Source: Rallus limicola (Eukaryota > Chordata > Aves > Gruiformes > Rallidae). From it: DNA of 64,000 bases. The notes under the pieces are model-generated. The model made no database searches. It saw only the letters and a program-made list of their open reading frames with translations, and had not been told where the DNA came from. Position numbers and translations under genes: made by a program. Below, piece after piece: positions 36,796 through 49,500 of this stretch (within the stretch, counting starts at the first letter, position 1; the number at the start of each line of letters is the position of its first letter). The stretch covers positions 55,196,750 through 55,260,749 of the forward strand of contig JAKCOZ010000005.1 of NCBI GenBank assembly GCA_022605955.1, written 5' to 3'.

Positions 36796-36891
36796 CGTGA
36801 TCGGAGACTGCTTAAACAACAGTTCTTATCACAACTTTGTCTTAATTGCAATCGCGTCAGGGTCAGATCTACCGTTATCCCAACCTTTCGG
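36796..36891 (-). other. Retroviral 5' leader
   Basis: About 96 bases lie between the primer binding site and the gag ATG. This is short for a retroviral leader. It contains an in-frame TAA shortly upstream of gag and a TTG/CTG that could be read as alternative starts, but the ATG at 36795 is favoured by its context. Confidence 0.7.
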
Positions 36892-36909
36892 GCCCCACGT
36901 TGGGCGCCA
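36892..36909 (-). promoter_or_regulatory. Primer binding site, tRNA-Lys(1,2) type
   Basis: The element strand reads TGGCGCCCAACGTGGGGC, the complement of the 3' end of tRNA-Lys1,2. This primer is used by foamy viruses and Mason-Pfizer monkey virus. It starts 7 bases after the LTR end, a wider gap than the usual 0-3. Confidence 0.9.
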
Positions 36910-36916
36910 AAAAGAC

Positions 36917-37505
36917 TGTCGTGGTTTCACCCCGGCTTGGGCCGAGATCCACGCAGCTGCCTGCTCCTTAAAGTAAAAGAGCAGGAGAAAAGGGAAAAAG
37001 GGGAGGGGGGAAACAAGGGAAGGGAAAAGGAAGGGGCAAGTAACTCCAAAACCAAGAAACTAAGAGGCCCGTGGGTTGGGATAAGGATAGTTTACTAAGA
37101 TAACAGAAAAAATAAAATATATACAATGCTAACAGGACTATAGAGCAAAAGAATATGAAAATATTGATACACAATGCAGTTTCTCACCGAACCACACAAC
37201 TCAGGCCGTACCACCCAGAGCCGTCCCGGAACCCGACCGTCCCCCAAGACCCTCGCGTCCCGGCCGCTCGCGTCCCGGAACCGCCCCTTCCTCCTCCCAT
37301 CAGCCCCCCTTTATCCTGGGCAGGACGTAATTGGCATGGAATACTCTCTTTGGCCCATCTGGGTCACCTGTCCTGGCATTGACTGTCTGACTGCAACTAA
37401 AAACATCAGGGTGTTATCAGCACTGTTTTCATTTTAACTCCCAAACACAGCATTCCATCCGCTGCTACAAATGAAATTAACTCTATCCTGACTGAAACCA
37501 GGACA
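36917..37505 (-). repeat. 5' LTR of the endogenous retrovirus
   Basis: This is the promoter-bearing copy, 589 bp with TG...CA ends. In element orientation a CpG-rich section (about 37280-37200), including two copies of CCGGGACGCGAG 15 bp apart (37278-37252), precedes the TATA-like TATATATTTTATT. A long pyrimidine tract follows near the U5 end. I found no AATAAA; AGTAAA at 37096-37091 is the nearest polyadenylation-like hexamer. Confidence 0.95.
37111..37124 (-). promoter_or_regulatory. Candidate TATA box of the 5' LTR
   Basis: The element strand reads TATATATTTTATT, just downstream of the CpG-rich block. The identical sequence lies at 30750-30763 in the 3' LTR. The start site cannot be placed from sequence alone. 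Confidence 0.5.
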
Positions 37506-37510
37506 CAGGC
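37506..37510. repeat. Target-site duplication, right copy (CAGGC)
   Basis: Matches 30551-30555 exactly. Removing the element and one copy gives an uninterrupted empty site reading '...cttccaggccaaggcc'. Confidence 0.9.
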
Positions 37511-40500
37511 CAAGGCCAAAGTAAGGGAATCTGTTGCTTGCTGCTGGTTGGAGGATATGACCCCAGGATTACCATGAGGCAAGGAAACCAAGTGTTAACT
37601 GGCCTGCAAATGAAGCTTTACATATCTCAAACCAGGGCGCGCATCTGCTTTTTGGGCAGAGGGACAGCTGCCGCAGCAGGGGAGAGCAGCTCAGGCCCAG
37701 CATTCAGTCTTGGCTGCAGCGACCCCGGGGCCTGAATTTCCACGTGTGAAATTTCTACTGATGTGAAGGAGGGAGCTCCATGTACCCAACAACAGCGAAG
37801 CACAACGCAAATCCCAGCAGTGAGGGGTTTCTCCTGGGTGCCTGGGGAGCCTGGGCCAGCTTTAGCTACGCTCTTCCCCAGGAGTCAGCAAGCAGGGAGC
37901 TTGCTGCAGGATCCAAAGCTGACGCCTGAATTTTTCACCGGTCCAGAAGCTGACCTAAGACACCCGCACAGGGGAATATTATGTAACAATGGAGATTGTG
38001 TGTGTAGTTTATGTAAAAACATTTAATCTCACAGCTGCTTCCCTCCCCTACACCCTTGGCAAAAAATTTTCCTTCCATCTCCCATTTAAATACCTGGTAT
38101 TTGATCATTTCACGGGGTTGGCAAAACAAGCACAATGGAGGCGATGTTTGCTCAGATCTATTTTTGTGTGTGTGTGAAATTTTGGCAGAATCAGTGTTTG
38201 CAAGGAGTAGATAAAACTTTTTCTGTTGGAGAACCACTGACAGCCAGGAATTGCTGCCTGCCAGCAAATCTCTGCTTACCAAGGGAGATCATGTCATTGT
38301 TAGCCAGGTAGAGGGGCTGGAGACGGAGATCTAGAGAGCTTCCTTGTTTGGCTATAAATGAAATAGTTGTTTAGCAATTACTCTAAGACAGAAAATCTCT
38401 GTGTGTGAACCCACTTCAAGATAAAATCCAAACTTGGTTTGCTCTGCTTATACAGCACAGATGCATATGCATCCTGGAAGCTACATAACCCAGTAATATT
38501 TTATTCACATCACATTCTAAGGAGCTCACTGACTGGAATTCAATAGAAACTGTTCTCTGTGTGAAAGTAATTTCAGAAAGTAATCTAGTTTATGGAAATG
38601 AAAGGCATCAAAACACAAAAAACACTGTTTCTGTACAAGTGCTTTGCTTCAAATATTTGACATGGAAATTTATATAATCCCTCTGGGGCACATGGGTTTC
38701 ACGAGTGTTAACATCTTTTGAAATGAATTTCACAAATGTTTATTTGGAATACCAGGCATACAAATAATTTAGAATATCAAGGCATCTTGTTGAATCAGTC
38801 TTAATGATACGTATCTCAGATGGCTGCGAAGGTTAAAAGGTATGAATTTTAATTGGGTGGATGGAAGATGTCATTTTCAATCACTGCGCTGCACTGCCAA
38901 AGCTATCACTTTCCAATTCTAAGCTTCCTGCTACCTCCTCCTCGACTCCCTCTGTTACTTAAAGACCAAAAATGAAACATTTTTCACATTTTATTTGTGT
39001 GCTGGGCATGTATTAAACACGGAGTTTTGCTGCCTATCTTGGTTTATACAGGAGCCCATCACCGTTGTGTCGCAACGCTTCTCAAGCAATAAAGAGGTTG
39101 ACTTTTTCCAGACAGTGGTATATTGTCATTCCAGTTTTATAAAAAGCTAAATGATGAAAGGAAAACAATGTTGAGGCCCTCTACAGCACAAATGGTTGCT
39201 CAGACTCTGGTCAAAGTCAGATTTTAGGGCTGCTGTCTTTCTTCCCTGCTCCCATGGTGGGCCCTCCATTCAATATGGTATAAATCAGAAGTGGAATTGT
39301 TTTGCCATTTCAAATCTATCTTTTAATGAGTAGATCCATATTTAGTTCTGGCTGTGGATAATGTGGTGGTTAAGTATGAAAAGAAAAACTAACCAGGTAC
39401 CTGTTAAAAGATCTTTGTCCATCCTGTGTGGCAAAGGAACAAGGATCCTCTGGGAAAAGATATCGTGTGATGGGGTAATTAAAAATTATCATAAGCCATA
39501 GGCAGTAGGAAGGCAAATTAAGCCTGCAAAGGCAGCATGAGTTCTGAGAGCTCCTCAGCTACTGAGCATCCAACATTGCAACTTGAACACTCGTTTAAGT
39601 TTGCTTGTAACCTAGATTTTTAATCAGCCAGATTTTATCCAAGATACTGTGTTTTCGGCATATTTAATAATAATAATAATAATAAAAAAGAAAAAAAAAC
39701 CTTGGGAGGGAGAACTGAAGAGCAGTTTGTTCATACAGAGCAAAGTCCTTGAGCCCTTCCATGGCTCACTTGCTGGCTAACCTTAGATGTGTTCAGTCAA
39801 AGCAAGGGAGTTAAGGAAAGCGTGTCCTGGGGAGGGAAGGAAAAGCCCCTCTCTTATTCAACAGCTCGATCAGGTGCTGTACAGCCAGATTTCAACAAAC
39901 CTCTAAAGAACATGCACACTCTACTGATAACTTGGCCAGACCTGGGTGGATTACAATAAGGGTGTAAAAAGCACTTTGTTCACAGGCAGCATACGGCCAA
40001 TTTCCTCTCTACTCCCAAGTGTGATGCTGAAAGCTCAGCAAATGGCTCTAAGATTTTTTTTTTTATCTTTACAAGCAAATTTTATTCCCAGAAATCATCA
40101 TTGTTTTTTTTGAAATGTCTATTGTCAGCAGCAGAAACAAAATGAGTGTGACACAACCACGTAAGTCTGAACCTCTGGCAGAAAAAGACCCACGTTGGTC
40201 TTCTAGTAGGACACATTAAAGACTCTCTGCTGTAGATTGAACTGTTGGGTCTGCCTACACTCAGAGTGATTCTGATTTCAAACACATTTTTATTTGCTAG
40301 GATTGATGACCTTAACTATTTAATAGCAACCATTCTGGGTCAACTGATGATCTGGTCAACATCAACTTGGCCACTATTTAGAACAAGAGGAGAATAAATA
40401 TGTAATTGTGCTTCCTGAGAATAAGCCTCCAGCCTCTGGCAATCTGTGCCTTGGGGATTTATGGGTGTACTGGCCATAAAAAAGTGGGATTGAAGGGGAC

Positions 40501-43500
40501 TGACCCCCTGTGAGGCACAAATATCTCCAGAGCATCCCTGGGGGATGCTCCGCAGAACCTCCCATGAAAGGCTGGCTCAGGGTTTCAAGACCTTCACAAG
40601 CAGAAATCATTTCCCAATACCATCTTTAGGAAGCTCCCATTTTAGAGGATGCAGACTGGCCACAAAATTCCTGTTTTGTTTTTATCCTTCAGTTTCCCAG
40701 CTGTCCCCACCCCGGCTGGTAGCTGGGCCCTGGTGCTGCAGCCCGGTGATACGGGTCTCCTCTCCATGGTGTGTGAGCACACACTCCCCACTGCCAGCCC
40801 CGAAACTCCCCCCTTGTTAGGGCGGGCCAGGAGGAACACAAAGCCCTGTTTTGCTTGAGTCTCTCCTGTGAATAGGCGGAACAAATGATAAGCACAGAAA
40901 GCAAGAAGAAAAGGGCATCAGTTTCCTTCAAGGGAAAGGCTTCCCAAACCCTCCCCTTCTCCTCTGCCCTGCTGGGATGGGAACGAGCCTTCTGCTGGGT
41001 GCCCTGGACATCAGCTCCCTCCATCTCTCCACTGCCTTTCCCCCTTCCATCACACATATCTCCTCTCTTGCTGCCTTGCCACACATGTGGGCTGTGTCAG
41101 GCCATGAGCAATGACAAGGTGGTCAAGCTGGCTTTCAAAACTCCTCCATTATAGCAGAGCAGAGGCAGAAGTGTCCCTTGGAAGAAAAGCACCAGTAGGA
41201 AGACCTCAGATTCTTTTCTGAGAAAGGCTTGTGAGTTGTGATGTCTTCCCTGCGTTACAGACCACCTTTTCAAAACAGCAGAGCGGGGAAGAAAAGGAGG
41301 GCAGTATCTGCCACGAAGCTGCTGGCTGTGCAGGAGAACACGTTCCAGTTGCATGTTGGAGGGAGTAAAAGACTTGTTTTGCTGGAACGAGCGGCACTAT
41401 GGATCCTCTGCAATGAAATGACTTTGCTGACCTCCCTTAGGGACGTGAACCACCTGGTGCTGCTGCTGGTTTGCTGACAGTTGGCTGAATTTGCTGTCAG
41501 TAACACAGAGAAGATTGGTCCTGAGGACCCTCAAAGCTTCGGGGTGCAAAGGGTTCCCTGATTCTAGATGCAACATGCAGCAGAGGCTGTCTGATCCTGC
41601 AGTTGCTGCCAATCACGCATCCCTTAGCTGAGCTGTGCGCTTGGGCCATCCTTTGTGTTCCCAAAATCACACTTATTTGTTAATATGCAGGGGAAGAATA
41701 CCTTTGCCCAGGTTCTCAGAGGGGCTTTCACCATTTCAGAGATGCATTCAACCCTGAGTTTTGATTGCACACAGACAGCACCATTTCAAAGGTCGGTTCA
41801 TGTCTTCAGCGTGCTGCAACTTGAGCACCTGCTGGTTTTACAGGTCTGCTGAGAACTGCTCAAACCAAATCCATGGGCATGGAGGAGTTCCTTTTGAGTC
41901 CTCCTCTCTGACTAACCTATTAACAACCAAGCAGCATCTGGAAACTGAATGCTTACACAGTGCTCACTGGTCCAGAAGATTTGATCGGGTAGTAGTAGTA
42001 TAACGTGTGATTTAAGTGCCTGGCATTGACTGATGCATTATTTCTTCTAATGATGGCTCTGTGCACAACACACTGATTTACAGACAGCTAAAGAACAGGG
42101 AAACCAGTTCAGAAAGAAATCTTTCAGGCTCGAGTTACATATGTCTGTATATAGTGCACTGTGGGATGTAAGCCTCTGGGAAAACCCAGAGCCTTTTGGA
42201 AGCAAAAGATCTGCAAGATCTTTCAAGTGAGGAGCTTAGGAGGAGTTAAGCAGCTGACAGTCATAGGGAAAAGGAACAAGTACCTTCCTACTAGCCTGCA
42301 GCATCAGGTAGGAGGGATCTTCTGAGTTACCAAATCTAAATTCCTGTTTGCAGTCATGTCATATGGTCCCAGACAGAACATTTGATTACACCCAAACCAC
42401 AGCCCTTCATCTCACCATGCCTCCAGGGCATGCACTTCAACCAGACACAGACACTTCATTCCTGTTTGCCAGAATATGCCATCAGCCTAAAAGGCACTGT
42501 AAATCACCATGGTCATCAACACATGACAGCAGCTCCAGGACTTTCTGGGAAGCACCTCCAGAACCAAAGAGGAAACTGAAACATCCTAAAGCCCATTTGA
42601 GGACAAGAAGGAACCCCTTTAATCACCAAGTCCTTCCCATCACATTCCCCGGCAACCAAGTCATACAATCTCATTTCACAGGCTGAACAAGCATCAGCTT
42701 CAAATGAGCTGGAGCATTTGCCCCAAGGCCATTCCCAAATCTCTGTTGTCTGAGTGTCTCAAACTCTCTTCTGATATCCAGCCTGAATATATTCTTCACT
42801 AGCTCCTGTCTCTCTGTATTTGCAGCAGCATGGCCAGTTAAAGCTGGGCATCCTCACCCCTCTCACAACCAGTCTACACACAACCAGCAGCCATATCAGC
42901 GTGCACCAAGCCAGGACGAATCATCTTCTCTGTGCCCATCTCCTCTCTTCATTCCTGCCCTAAGTTGAAAAAACACCTCCTTTTTCTGTTCCCTTCTCAT
43001 GTCCTCAGTCTTAAACCCAGACAACGCACCAAGAGAGCATCCACCTCAAACAGCAAAGCGTGCTGAGAAACAGGAGATTGTGTCTTTCACTGCAGAGATG
43101 AAGTTGGGATGGACAGGTGTCTGCAAAGCCCCCAGATGTTGGAATAGTTATACCAGCTGAATGCAACCTTTAAGATGTTCATCCTTTGCAGAATGGTTCT
43201 GCTCCACACAGTGCTGGTAATTTGGGGAAGCTCCCTTAAGCTGGGCCAGGTGATTGCTGCACTCATTGCAGATGTTTTGGAAATGAGTTTCACAGGCAGT
43301 CTGGATCTGGGTTGCTCACCTGGTTATTTGGGCTCACATTTTTCCCTGCTTGGTACAAAGCCCCAAATAGGTCAGCTGGGCAGGTCAGCAGGAATTCATC
43401 CTCTCCTTTCGTTGTAGCATTGGAGGCCCTGGTTAAAAATAACAATGTAAAACCATTTCTGGAAGTGAATGTCCCTCACTCAGCGCTTCCAGGCAAGCCT

Positions 43501-44099
43501 CTAGCATGCTTAATCTGAAAATGTTCACCAAGGTGGTCAGCCTGCCTGCCTGGGCCAGCCTGAGTCACCATTCAGCATTGGGTGTAGCTAGGGTGGCACG
43601 CAGGCAGGCAGAGCAGTGCTGTGCACGCACCCCTCGTTGTCTTAGGAGCACCCCTGGGACAGGAGACTCAAGGTGGGAACTGCCATCATGACCTGTGTCT
43701 CTCCCACCCAGCTATCCCATTCCTTGACGTCCTCTGACCAATGGCAGTCATAGGATAGTTAGTCTCATTAGGCAGAACACTCTGAGCCCCCCCAGATGAG
43801 TTCCCAACATTGAAGAGGAATTTAGGATAGAGTATAGAAATCAAGATGGGCTTCCCATGACCTAGAAGTCCACGCTAAGCCCCTTCCACCTCTGTGGCAG
43901 ACGGACCCATGGTCAATTAGCCAAACTACCCAGTGGGATGGAGCTGGCCCTCAGAACTTCATCCTTGGGACAATTCACACTGGAGAAAAATGGAAGCCCT
44001 AAAAATGCAGGGCTTCAGCTTAAGAGTGTGATCAAAATTCACCAAACTCCTTCCCATTTTTGCAGTTTTATTTCACTGCTGCTCTAAGTACCTTTTGGA
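37511..44099. other. Non-coding intergenic sequence
   Basis: I see no supported gene. It includes a TAA microsatellite (listed separately) and unique sequence. Frames of 112-131 codons at 40.7-41.1 kb and 42.35-42.69 kb have no recognisable domain. Confidence 0.5.
39664..39686. repeat. (TAA)n microsatellite
   Basis: About seven TAA/AAT units run into an A-rich tract. Confidence 0.92.
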
Positions 44100-44124
44100 G
44101 GAATTTCAAACCCATTTCCCCATC

Positions 44125-44166
44125 CGTGTAGATTCGATCCCACAATCGATATATAATCGATATCAC
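44125..44166. promoter_or_regulatory. Cluster of ATCGAT motifs (ONECUT/CUX-like sites)
   Basis: 'attcgatcc', 'caatcgatata' and 'taatcgatatc' fall within 42 bases. ATCGATA is the core bound by ONECUT (HNF6) and CUX factors. The surrounding 500 bp is AT-rich and repeat-poor. Enhancer function is only inferred. Confidence 0.35.
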
Positions 44167-44199
44167 ACAATCACTACTCACTTGGATTTGAAGAGGGAT

Positions 44200-46484
44200 T
44201 GTTGGGAATGGTGGTAAGGAAAGATCACATCTACAGGTTGGCCTCTTGCTCACAGAAAAAAAAACAAGTTTAAAAAAATAACAATCAGCATCAAGTGGAT
44301 TGCTTGGGAAATAATTTTCGTTCCAAAATGTAATCATCTATATTGGATACGATGCTTATTTGTTGAAAAGAAAATAAAAATGGAGTTTTGGAGCTCTCAT
44401 GTCTATAAAAAGACTACTTTTCCTGGCATTTATAAATATTAATATGGAACGCTTGCGAAGAACAATACATAACAATAATGAGAATCACCAAATCCCATCA
44501 TTTTTGACATTGTCATATCAACAGCTTAAGGATTAGCAGGTGAACTTTAAACATATTGCTTCCAAATAATAATAATAACAGTAATGATAATAACATCAGA
44601 ATGAAGGAGGGAAAAAAAAAACCCAACCCTTACTGCATTATATATTCCTGATGGCTTTCTTCTTTTAATAGCGTTTACAGGATCATTGCTTTGAATGTTT
44701 GGATGGCATGCTTAAAAAATTAACCTGAAGAAGGGGGAGGTCTTCTTATCTCTTTCCATTCTTGCAAAGCTTTGCTTAGCCTTGGCTTTGTTTCCCACTA
44801 ACCCCTGACATTGACGGAGTCAAAGGCCTATCAACTAATACCCTAATTTCAGGAGGATTTTATGTATACATATATCTATGCACTCCTGCAGATGTTTTGT
44901 GCACATATGTACGTATATGCATAAAACAGAGCTGTGTTTTGAAAGATAAAGTTGCACCAGGTGTCAATTTTCACACCTCTTACTCAATACATACGGTTAA
45001 CCCCCTCTCTCCCTCCCCCTCAAAAAATGATGCCACAATTTCATTGAAAATCCAAGCTATTGAGATCTAATCGCTGCTTAAGCTGTGGCTTTATTCAAAT
45101 CTGGATCACCAATAGGGCTTGGGATGTAAATGAAGTGCAAAGAGAAATAAAGCAAAGGGAAAAAAAAAATAGAAGAAAGAAAAAAAGAAAAAAAAAATCT
45201 GTGATAGCCCTTTCCTTCAGCCATTTGATTCCCAAGTCCTTATCAGTCAATTAATGCATACTAAAACTTTAGTGGCAGCCTCAGTTTAACAGACCTAATA
45301 GCTAGAGCAAGTCCCAAGCATTAACCAAACAAAACACACTTTCAGCAGCCTTAATATGAGACTGAAAAAAGGTCAAAATAGACAGGCTTTACAGAATAAA
45401 TCCTGAAGATCCATTCTAATTTCCACTCAAGGATCTTTTAAGCAGTTCTTGGATGCTCTTTATGGTACTTTGATCCAAGCATAGTTTCATTAAAACTTTG
45501 TGGCTTGGTATTTTTAAACCTGATAGCTTCACTAAACTAGTTCTCAAAATGTTAGCTAAGCCGCTATGCATAAAACTACTTTACTGTCATGGTGTCTTCT
45601 AATATCACCTAAGTACAGGCTGTTGCAATTTTGAAAATGAACCTTTTCTACATTCACTAGATCTCAGCTTGGGAATTTCTGCTTTTGCTCTTGAAGGCTG
45701 CCTTGGCAGCATAAAGGGAAGGTGCTGCCTTACCCCCTTCCTCTCCCCCTCCTTGAAACCTAAAACTAAAATTAGCTGCTGTACCTTATTTGTTCTGGAA
45801 GCAAGTTACACAGTACTTTTATCCACCGTGGTTTCCAATTGCAGGATTAACACTGGATGCTAAAAAAAAAACCCAAAACCCAACAAAAAACACAAGCCCC
45901 CCCACCCTTAGAAAAATAACAAAACATTAAATGGTGGTTTAAAATCCAGTTTAATGATGGCAGGATAAATTCCCTAAAGACCAAAGAAAACAAATGTTAC
46001 TTCCCACCTTCATAACATGGCATGTTAATAAATCTGATTTAACTGCCACAGATAAAAAACCTTCGTGTCTCCAGAGATTGTCCTTTGCTCCCCTGAAAAT
46101 GAGGATAGCTGAAAGGTTAGGGACAATTTTCTTCCTTTCTCCTGGAATTCACAAAAGCTTTGGTCTCTCCAGGAGCTTTTGTGGGGAGTTTGCATTACAG
46201 TAGTTAGGAGAATTATAGGAAGATAGCTTCAGAAGAGGCTGGGCTGAGTTTATTTTGAGAAAAAAAAATGGAAACAAAAGGATTATTTATAAAAAAAAAA
46301 TAAAACTGAGGAGATGAGATTCTCACAGGGACCTTGTCCAGCCCTACTCCAATCTAAGCTAAGGGCCAAACTCACACTAACTTTCCCCAGGAGCAATTTG
46401 GACAGTGCTGGGGAAAAAGGCCCAACAAGACTTGCAAGATAGACAAGAACAAACTTCTCTGGGTTTTCAGATGGGGTACTACTT
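44200..46484. other. Non-coding, AT-rich intergenic sequence
   Basis: No gene seen. It holds imperfect AAT repeats (44567-44595), an A-rich low-complexity run (45160-45200) and otherwise unique AT-rich sequence. Confidence 0.55.
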
Positions 46485-46580
46485 CACTGAGATGGCAGGG
46501 GTTGGAAGGGACCTCCAGAGATCATCGAGCCCAACCCCCCTGCTGAAGCAGGGTCTCTAGAACTCCCATGCGTGGTGGAT
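46485..46580 (-). repeat. CR1 LINE 3' tail fragment
   Basis: 'ggggttggaagggacctcca', 'gagatcatcgagcccaaccc' and 'ccctgctgaagcagg' are the reverse complement of a CR1 3' end. The terminal microsatellite is lost and the rest is truncated. Confidence 0.8.
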
Positions 46581-49500
46581 GTTCCAGGCCAAGGTGGCAT
46601 TTAATGCTGAAACAGGAGCTTGTTTGCATTACCATACGTTGAAGTGCAACTCGGTGCTCTCTGCATTGTCACTCCCAGTCCTGCATGGGCACCAAACATC
46701 ACCCTGAAGTGGTCCCAAAGAGGGTTCTAACCACAACCCAGTGGCTCTCTAGGGCTAACCCACCTGGGGTCCCACCCTCCAACCTCACCTCTGGCCCCAA
46801 GACCACCACCAAAAGAGGCAGAAGTGAGCGTGAAACCCTTTGGCAGCCAAAATCTCATGACATATTCCTGGTTTTGGGGAAAAAAAAACTTCTCATGCAA
46901 GGGTTGCTTTTGACTGTTTAATGAGACAGGCTACCACATCTTTGCCCTTTAATCCCTCAGATGCTCTCTCAAAACCCCATGAATCACCACCCATTTTGCC
47001 AGCAGTTGCTACCTGGTGGGTTGGGATGAGACTTGTCCCTCTCCTGAGCCTGGGTCCCCATCACCTGGCATAAACGGCTTGGTTGTTTTCACTGCTTCAC
47101 ACACCTCTGATGGGTCAGCAGAAAAATCCTGCCAACAGAACGTCTGACAAAAGCATCCTGATGTCAGGTATAAAGAATGCCACCTACAGCTTAATGTCTG
47201 TAAAAAAAACCACCAAACCCTCTGACTTTGGGCAAACAATGAACGTTTTTGTCTTCTTAATGCCCAGTATGCAATCGAGTGGAAATGCTACTTCCATCCT
47301 TAATCTACAAATGAAATTAAAGTTGTTGAAAGACACATGATAAACCGGGATCCTTTGTTTCTTACAGAAGAGGGGGAAAAAATTGAAACCACTAAATATT
47401 TTAGCAGATTTACTAAATTTCCAATTAAATCTGGAATTATGGCAGAGCCTGTATCTCCCTCTCACTCCACCACACACATTTTCTATTTAAATAAAGTAGG
47501 TTAGACGCAGCGCTCCCTCCACCCACCCACCCGAGCAGGAATATTAATGAAGCAGATCCGTGGCGGCGCCTTGGGCCAGTGGGGATGCTCGGGCATCCCT
47601 GGGCCCGGGTGTGTGGGAAGGGCTGGTTTAGAGGGGAACAGCCCCGGCTATCCGGAGGGAGCGGGATATGCTAGGCAAGAGCACCCTCTGCCCGCTGGCA
47701 GGAGGGTCTGGCTTTATTAACATGCCCCCCATCCCTCCCCCTTCTTCCCTTTGCTGAGGAAAGGTCACGGGAAGCAGCTTACACAAGCCAGATGAGGTGG
47801 AGACCAAATCAGGACCAAGATTATATGTCAGGTATTTAAAGGCAGGAGCAGAAGGACAGCGTGCAGTGCTGGTGCATGCTTGCTGCCTGCTTCCAGCCCT
47901 TCCCCTCGTCCTGCAAAGCATCAGGCATGCCAATGTGAGGCATCCCTTCACTCCAAAGTTTCCAGTACACCTAGCCAAGTTAGCTGGGACTTGGTCAAAA
48001 AGGTTTGAGAGACATGGATGTGCTTACAGCTCTTCTAGTCTGGTCCAGGCCTGTTTGAATTTGGGAAAAGGGATGTGGTGGCTGGCCCTCAGGGGAGAAC
48101 AAACCTCACTGTCCCCTCATCTGCCTGTGGGAAAAGTGAGGATTTTTCCCCAGCCAAACAGCAAGGGACAGGCAGACTGGCAGGGAATCACTGACCCCGA
48201 AGCCTAGGTAACATCATCTATAAGAACAGTGTCAGGTCTATACTGGGTTGGGTCAGGGGTCCAGCTACTGTGTTGTCCCACCTCCAACACCATCCACACT
48301 TGAGAAATGAGGTGAGCAAAGAAGCACAGAGCAATATTCCCCAGCCACATGCCCCAGCTTCCAGCAATTAGTGCTTTAGAGATGCCTTGAGCTGGGCTTT
48401 TGCACATAAGACCATCCCCTCTACGTTTTGGTTCCATGTTCCTCTCTGAACATCTCTGGGGATGTCAACTCAGAGATGTACAAACACCAAAGAGGACAGG
48501 GAAACTCTCACCATGAGCACTGCCTGCAGTGAGTGGGACCAGCCACAGAAGCGTGCTTTACGGGCTGCCTGAGCAAGGATGCCCACGTGCACAAAGTCAA
48601 AGACAGACATCCCAGTGTGACTCTTGGTGAGGCTTATCCCAGCACACCTTTTGCCACCCATGGGTGACACCCACTGCATGGGTACCACTCACAAGCACAA
48701 GGCTCTGCTCCACACCAGCATCTTTGGACATCCCTTTGCATCTGCAGGGATAGCTGATGAATTTCCTCTAGGCTAATGCCACGGCAACATGCCTCAAGGG
48801 AAAGCAACATGCAGTTTTGGAAAACATTTCCTATTACCTGGTGAAAGCTGAGCTCTGGAGGAGACCAGAGGAGCATTTACACCTTGAGAGCTGGCTTGTG
48901 CTGCTGCTGCTCAGCACACCCCTTCGCTATAACACTGGACAGCTCTCAGCACACCAAACCTTCCTCAGAGGGACTGGGTGGCAGGGGTGTGGAACAGGAG
49001 GGACCCACAAAAATTGCCTTTACCTCATCACTGACTTTTCATCTACCTTTCTTATGCACTAGCTAAGACTTTCCCTCCCCAGGCTGCCAGTGCATGGTGC
49101 CCACTCAGCCTATGGCCGCTCGTGGCAGCGCTCAGTGCTCCTTCTACTCTTGGGCAACATCTTGCACAGGAGAAAGGAGTTTCTTTGCACCACTAAAACC
49201 AAATCACAGAGAAGAAGTTTCTTTTGGTTTTTGCCTTACATAGCAGCTAAGTCCCTGCAAGGTTAGTACAAGGCTTTGCCATGGAACAGAGCAGTGGAGA
49301 ATAAGGCCAAAGAAATCAGCAATTTTGCTTATTTTCTCCTCTTAAAACCAGCTCAATTGGCCCATTGCAACTTACTCCTGCTGTCTCTATTCATATCTTT
49401 TCTTTTAGGCAGCTGCCAATTGATGCTGCACATTTGCTTTGAGTGGAATATAGCAGCAGGCCTGAGCTCTAAAATGATGTTTCAGGCGTATTTCAATATT

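Larger units (their letters stand above)
30556..37505 (-). mobile_element. Full-length ERVL-like (class III) endogenous retrovirus, env-less
   Basis: A 6,950-bp provirus lies on the minus strand: 5' LTR (37505-36917), Lys-type primer binding site, gag, in-frame UAG, pol, short 3' non-coding region, 3' LTR (31144-30556). The LTRs look identical along their 589 bp, both coding frames are open, and a 5-bp target duplication flanks the element. Together these indicate a very recent insertion. The polymerase gene order is protease, reverse transcriptase, RNase H, integrase. The lack of zinc knuckles in Gag, the 5-bp duplication and the style of the polymerase point to the ERVL/spuma-like lineage of birds. 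No env and no dUTPase domain were found. The lineage is inferred from motif style and was not tested by a tree. Confidence 0.93.
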
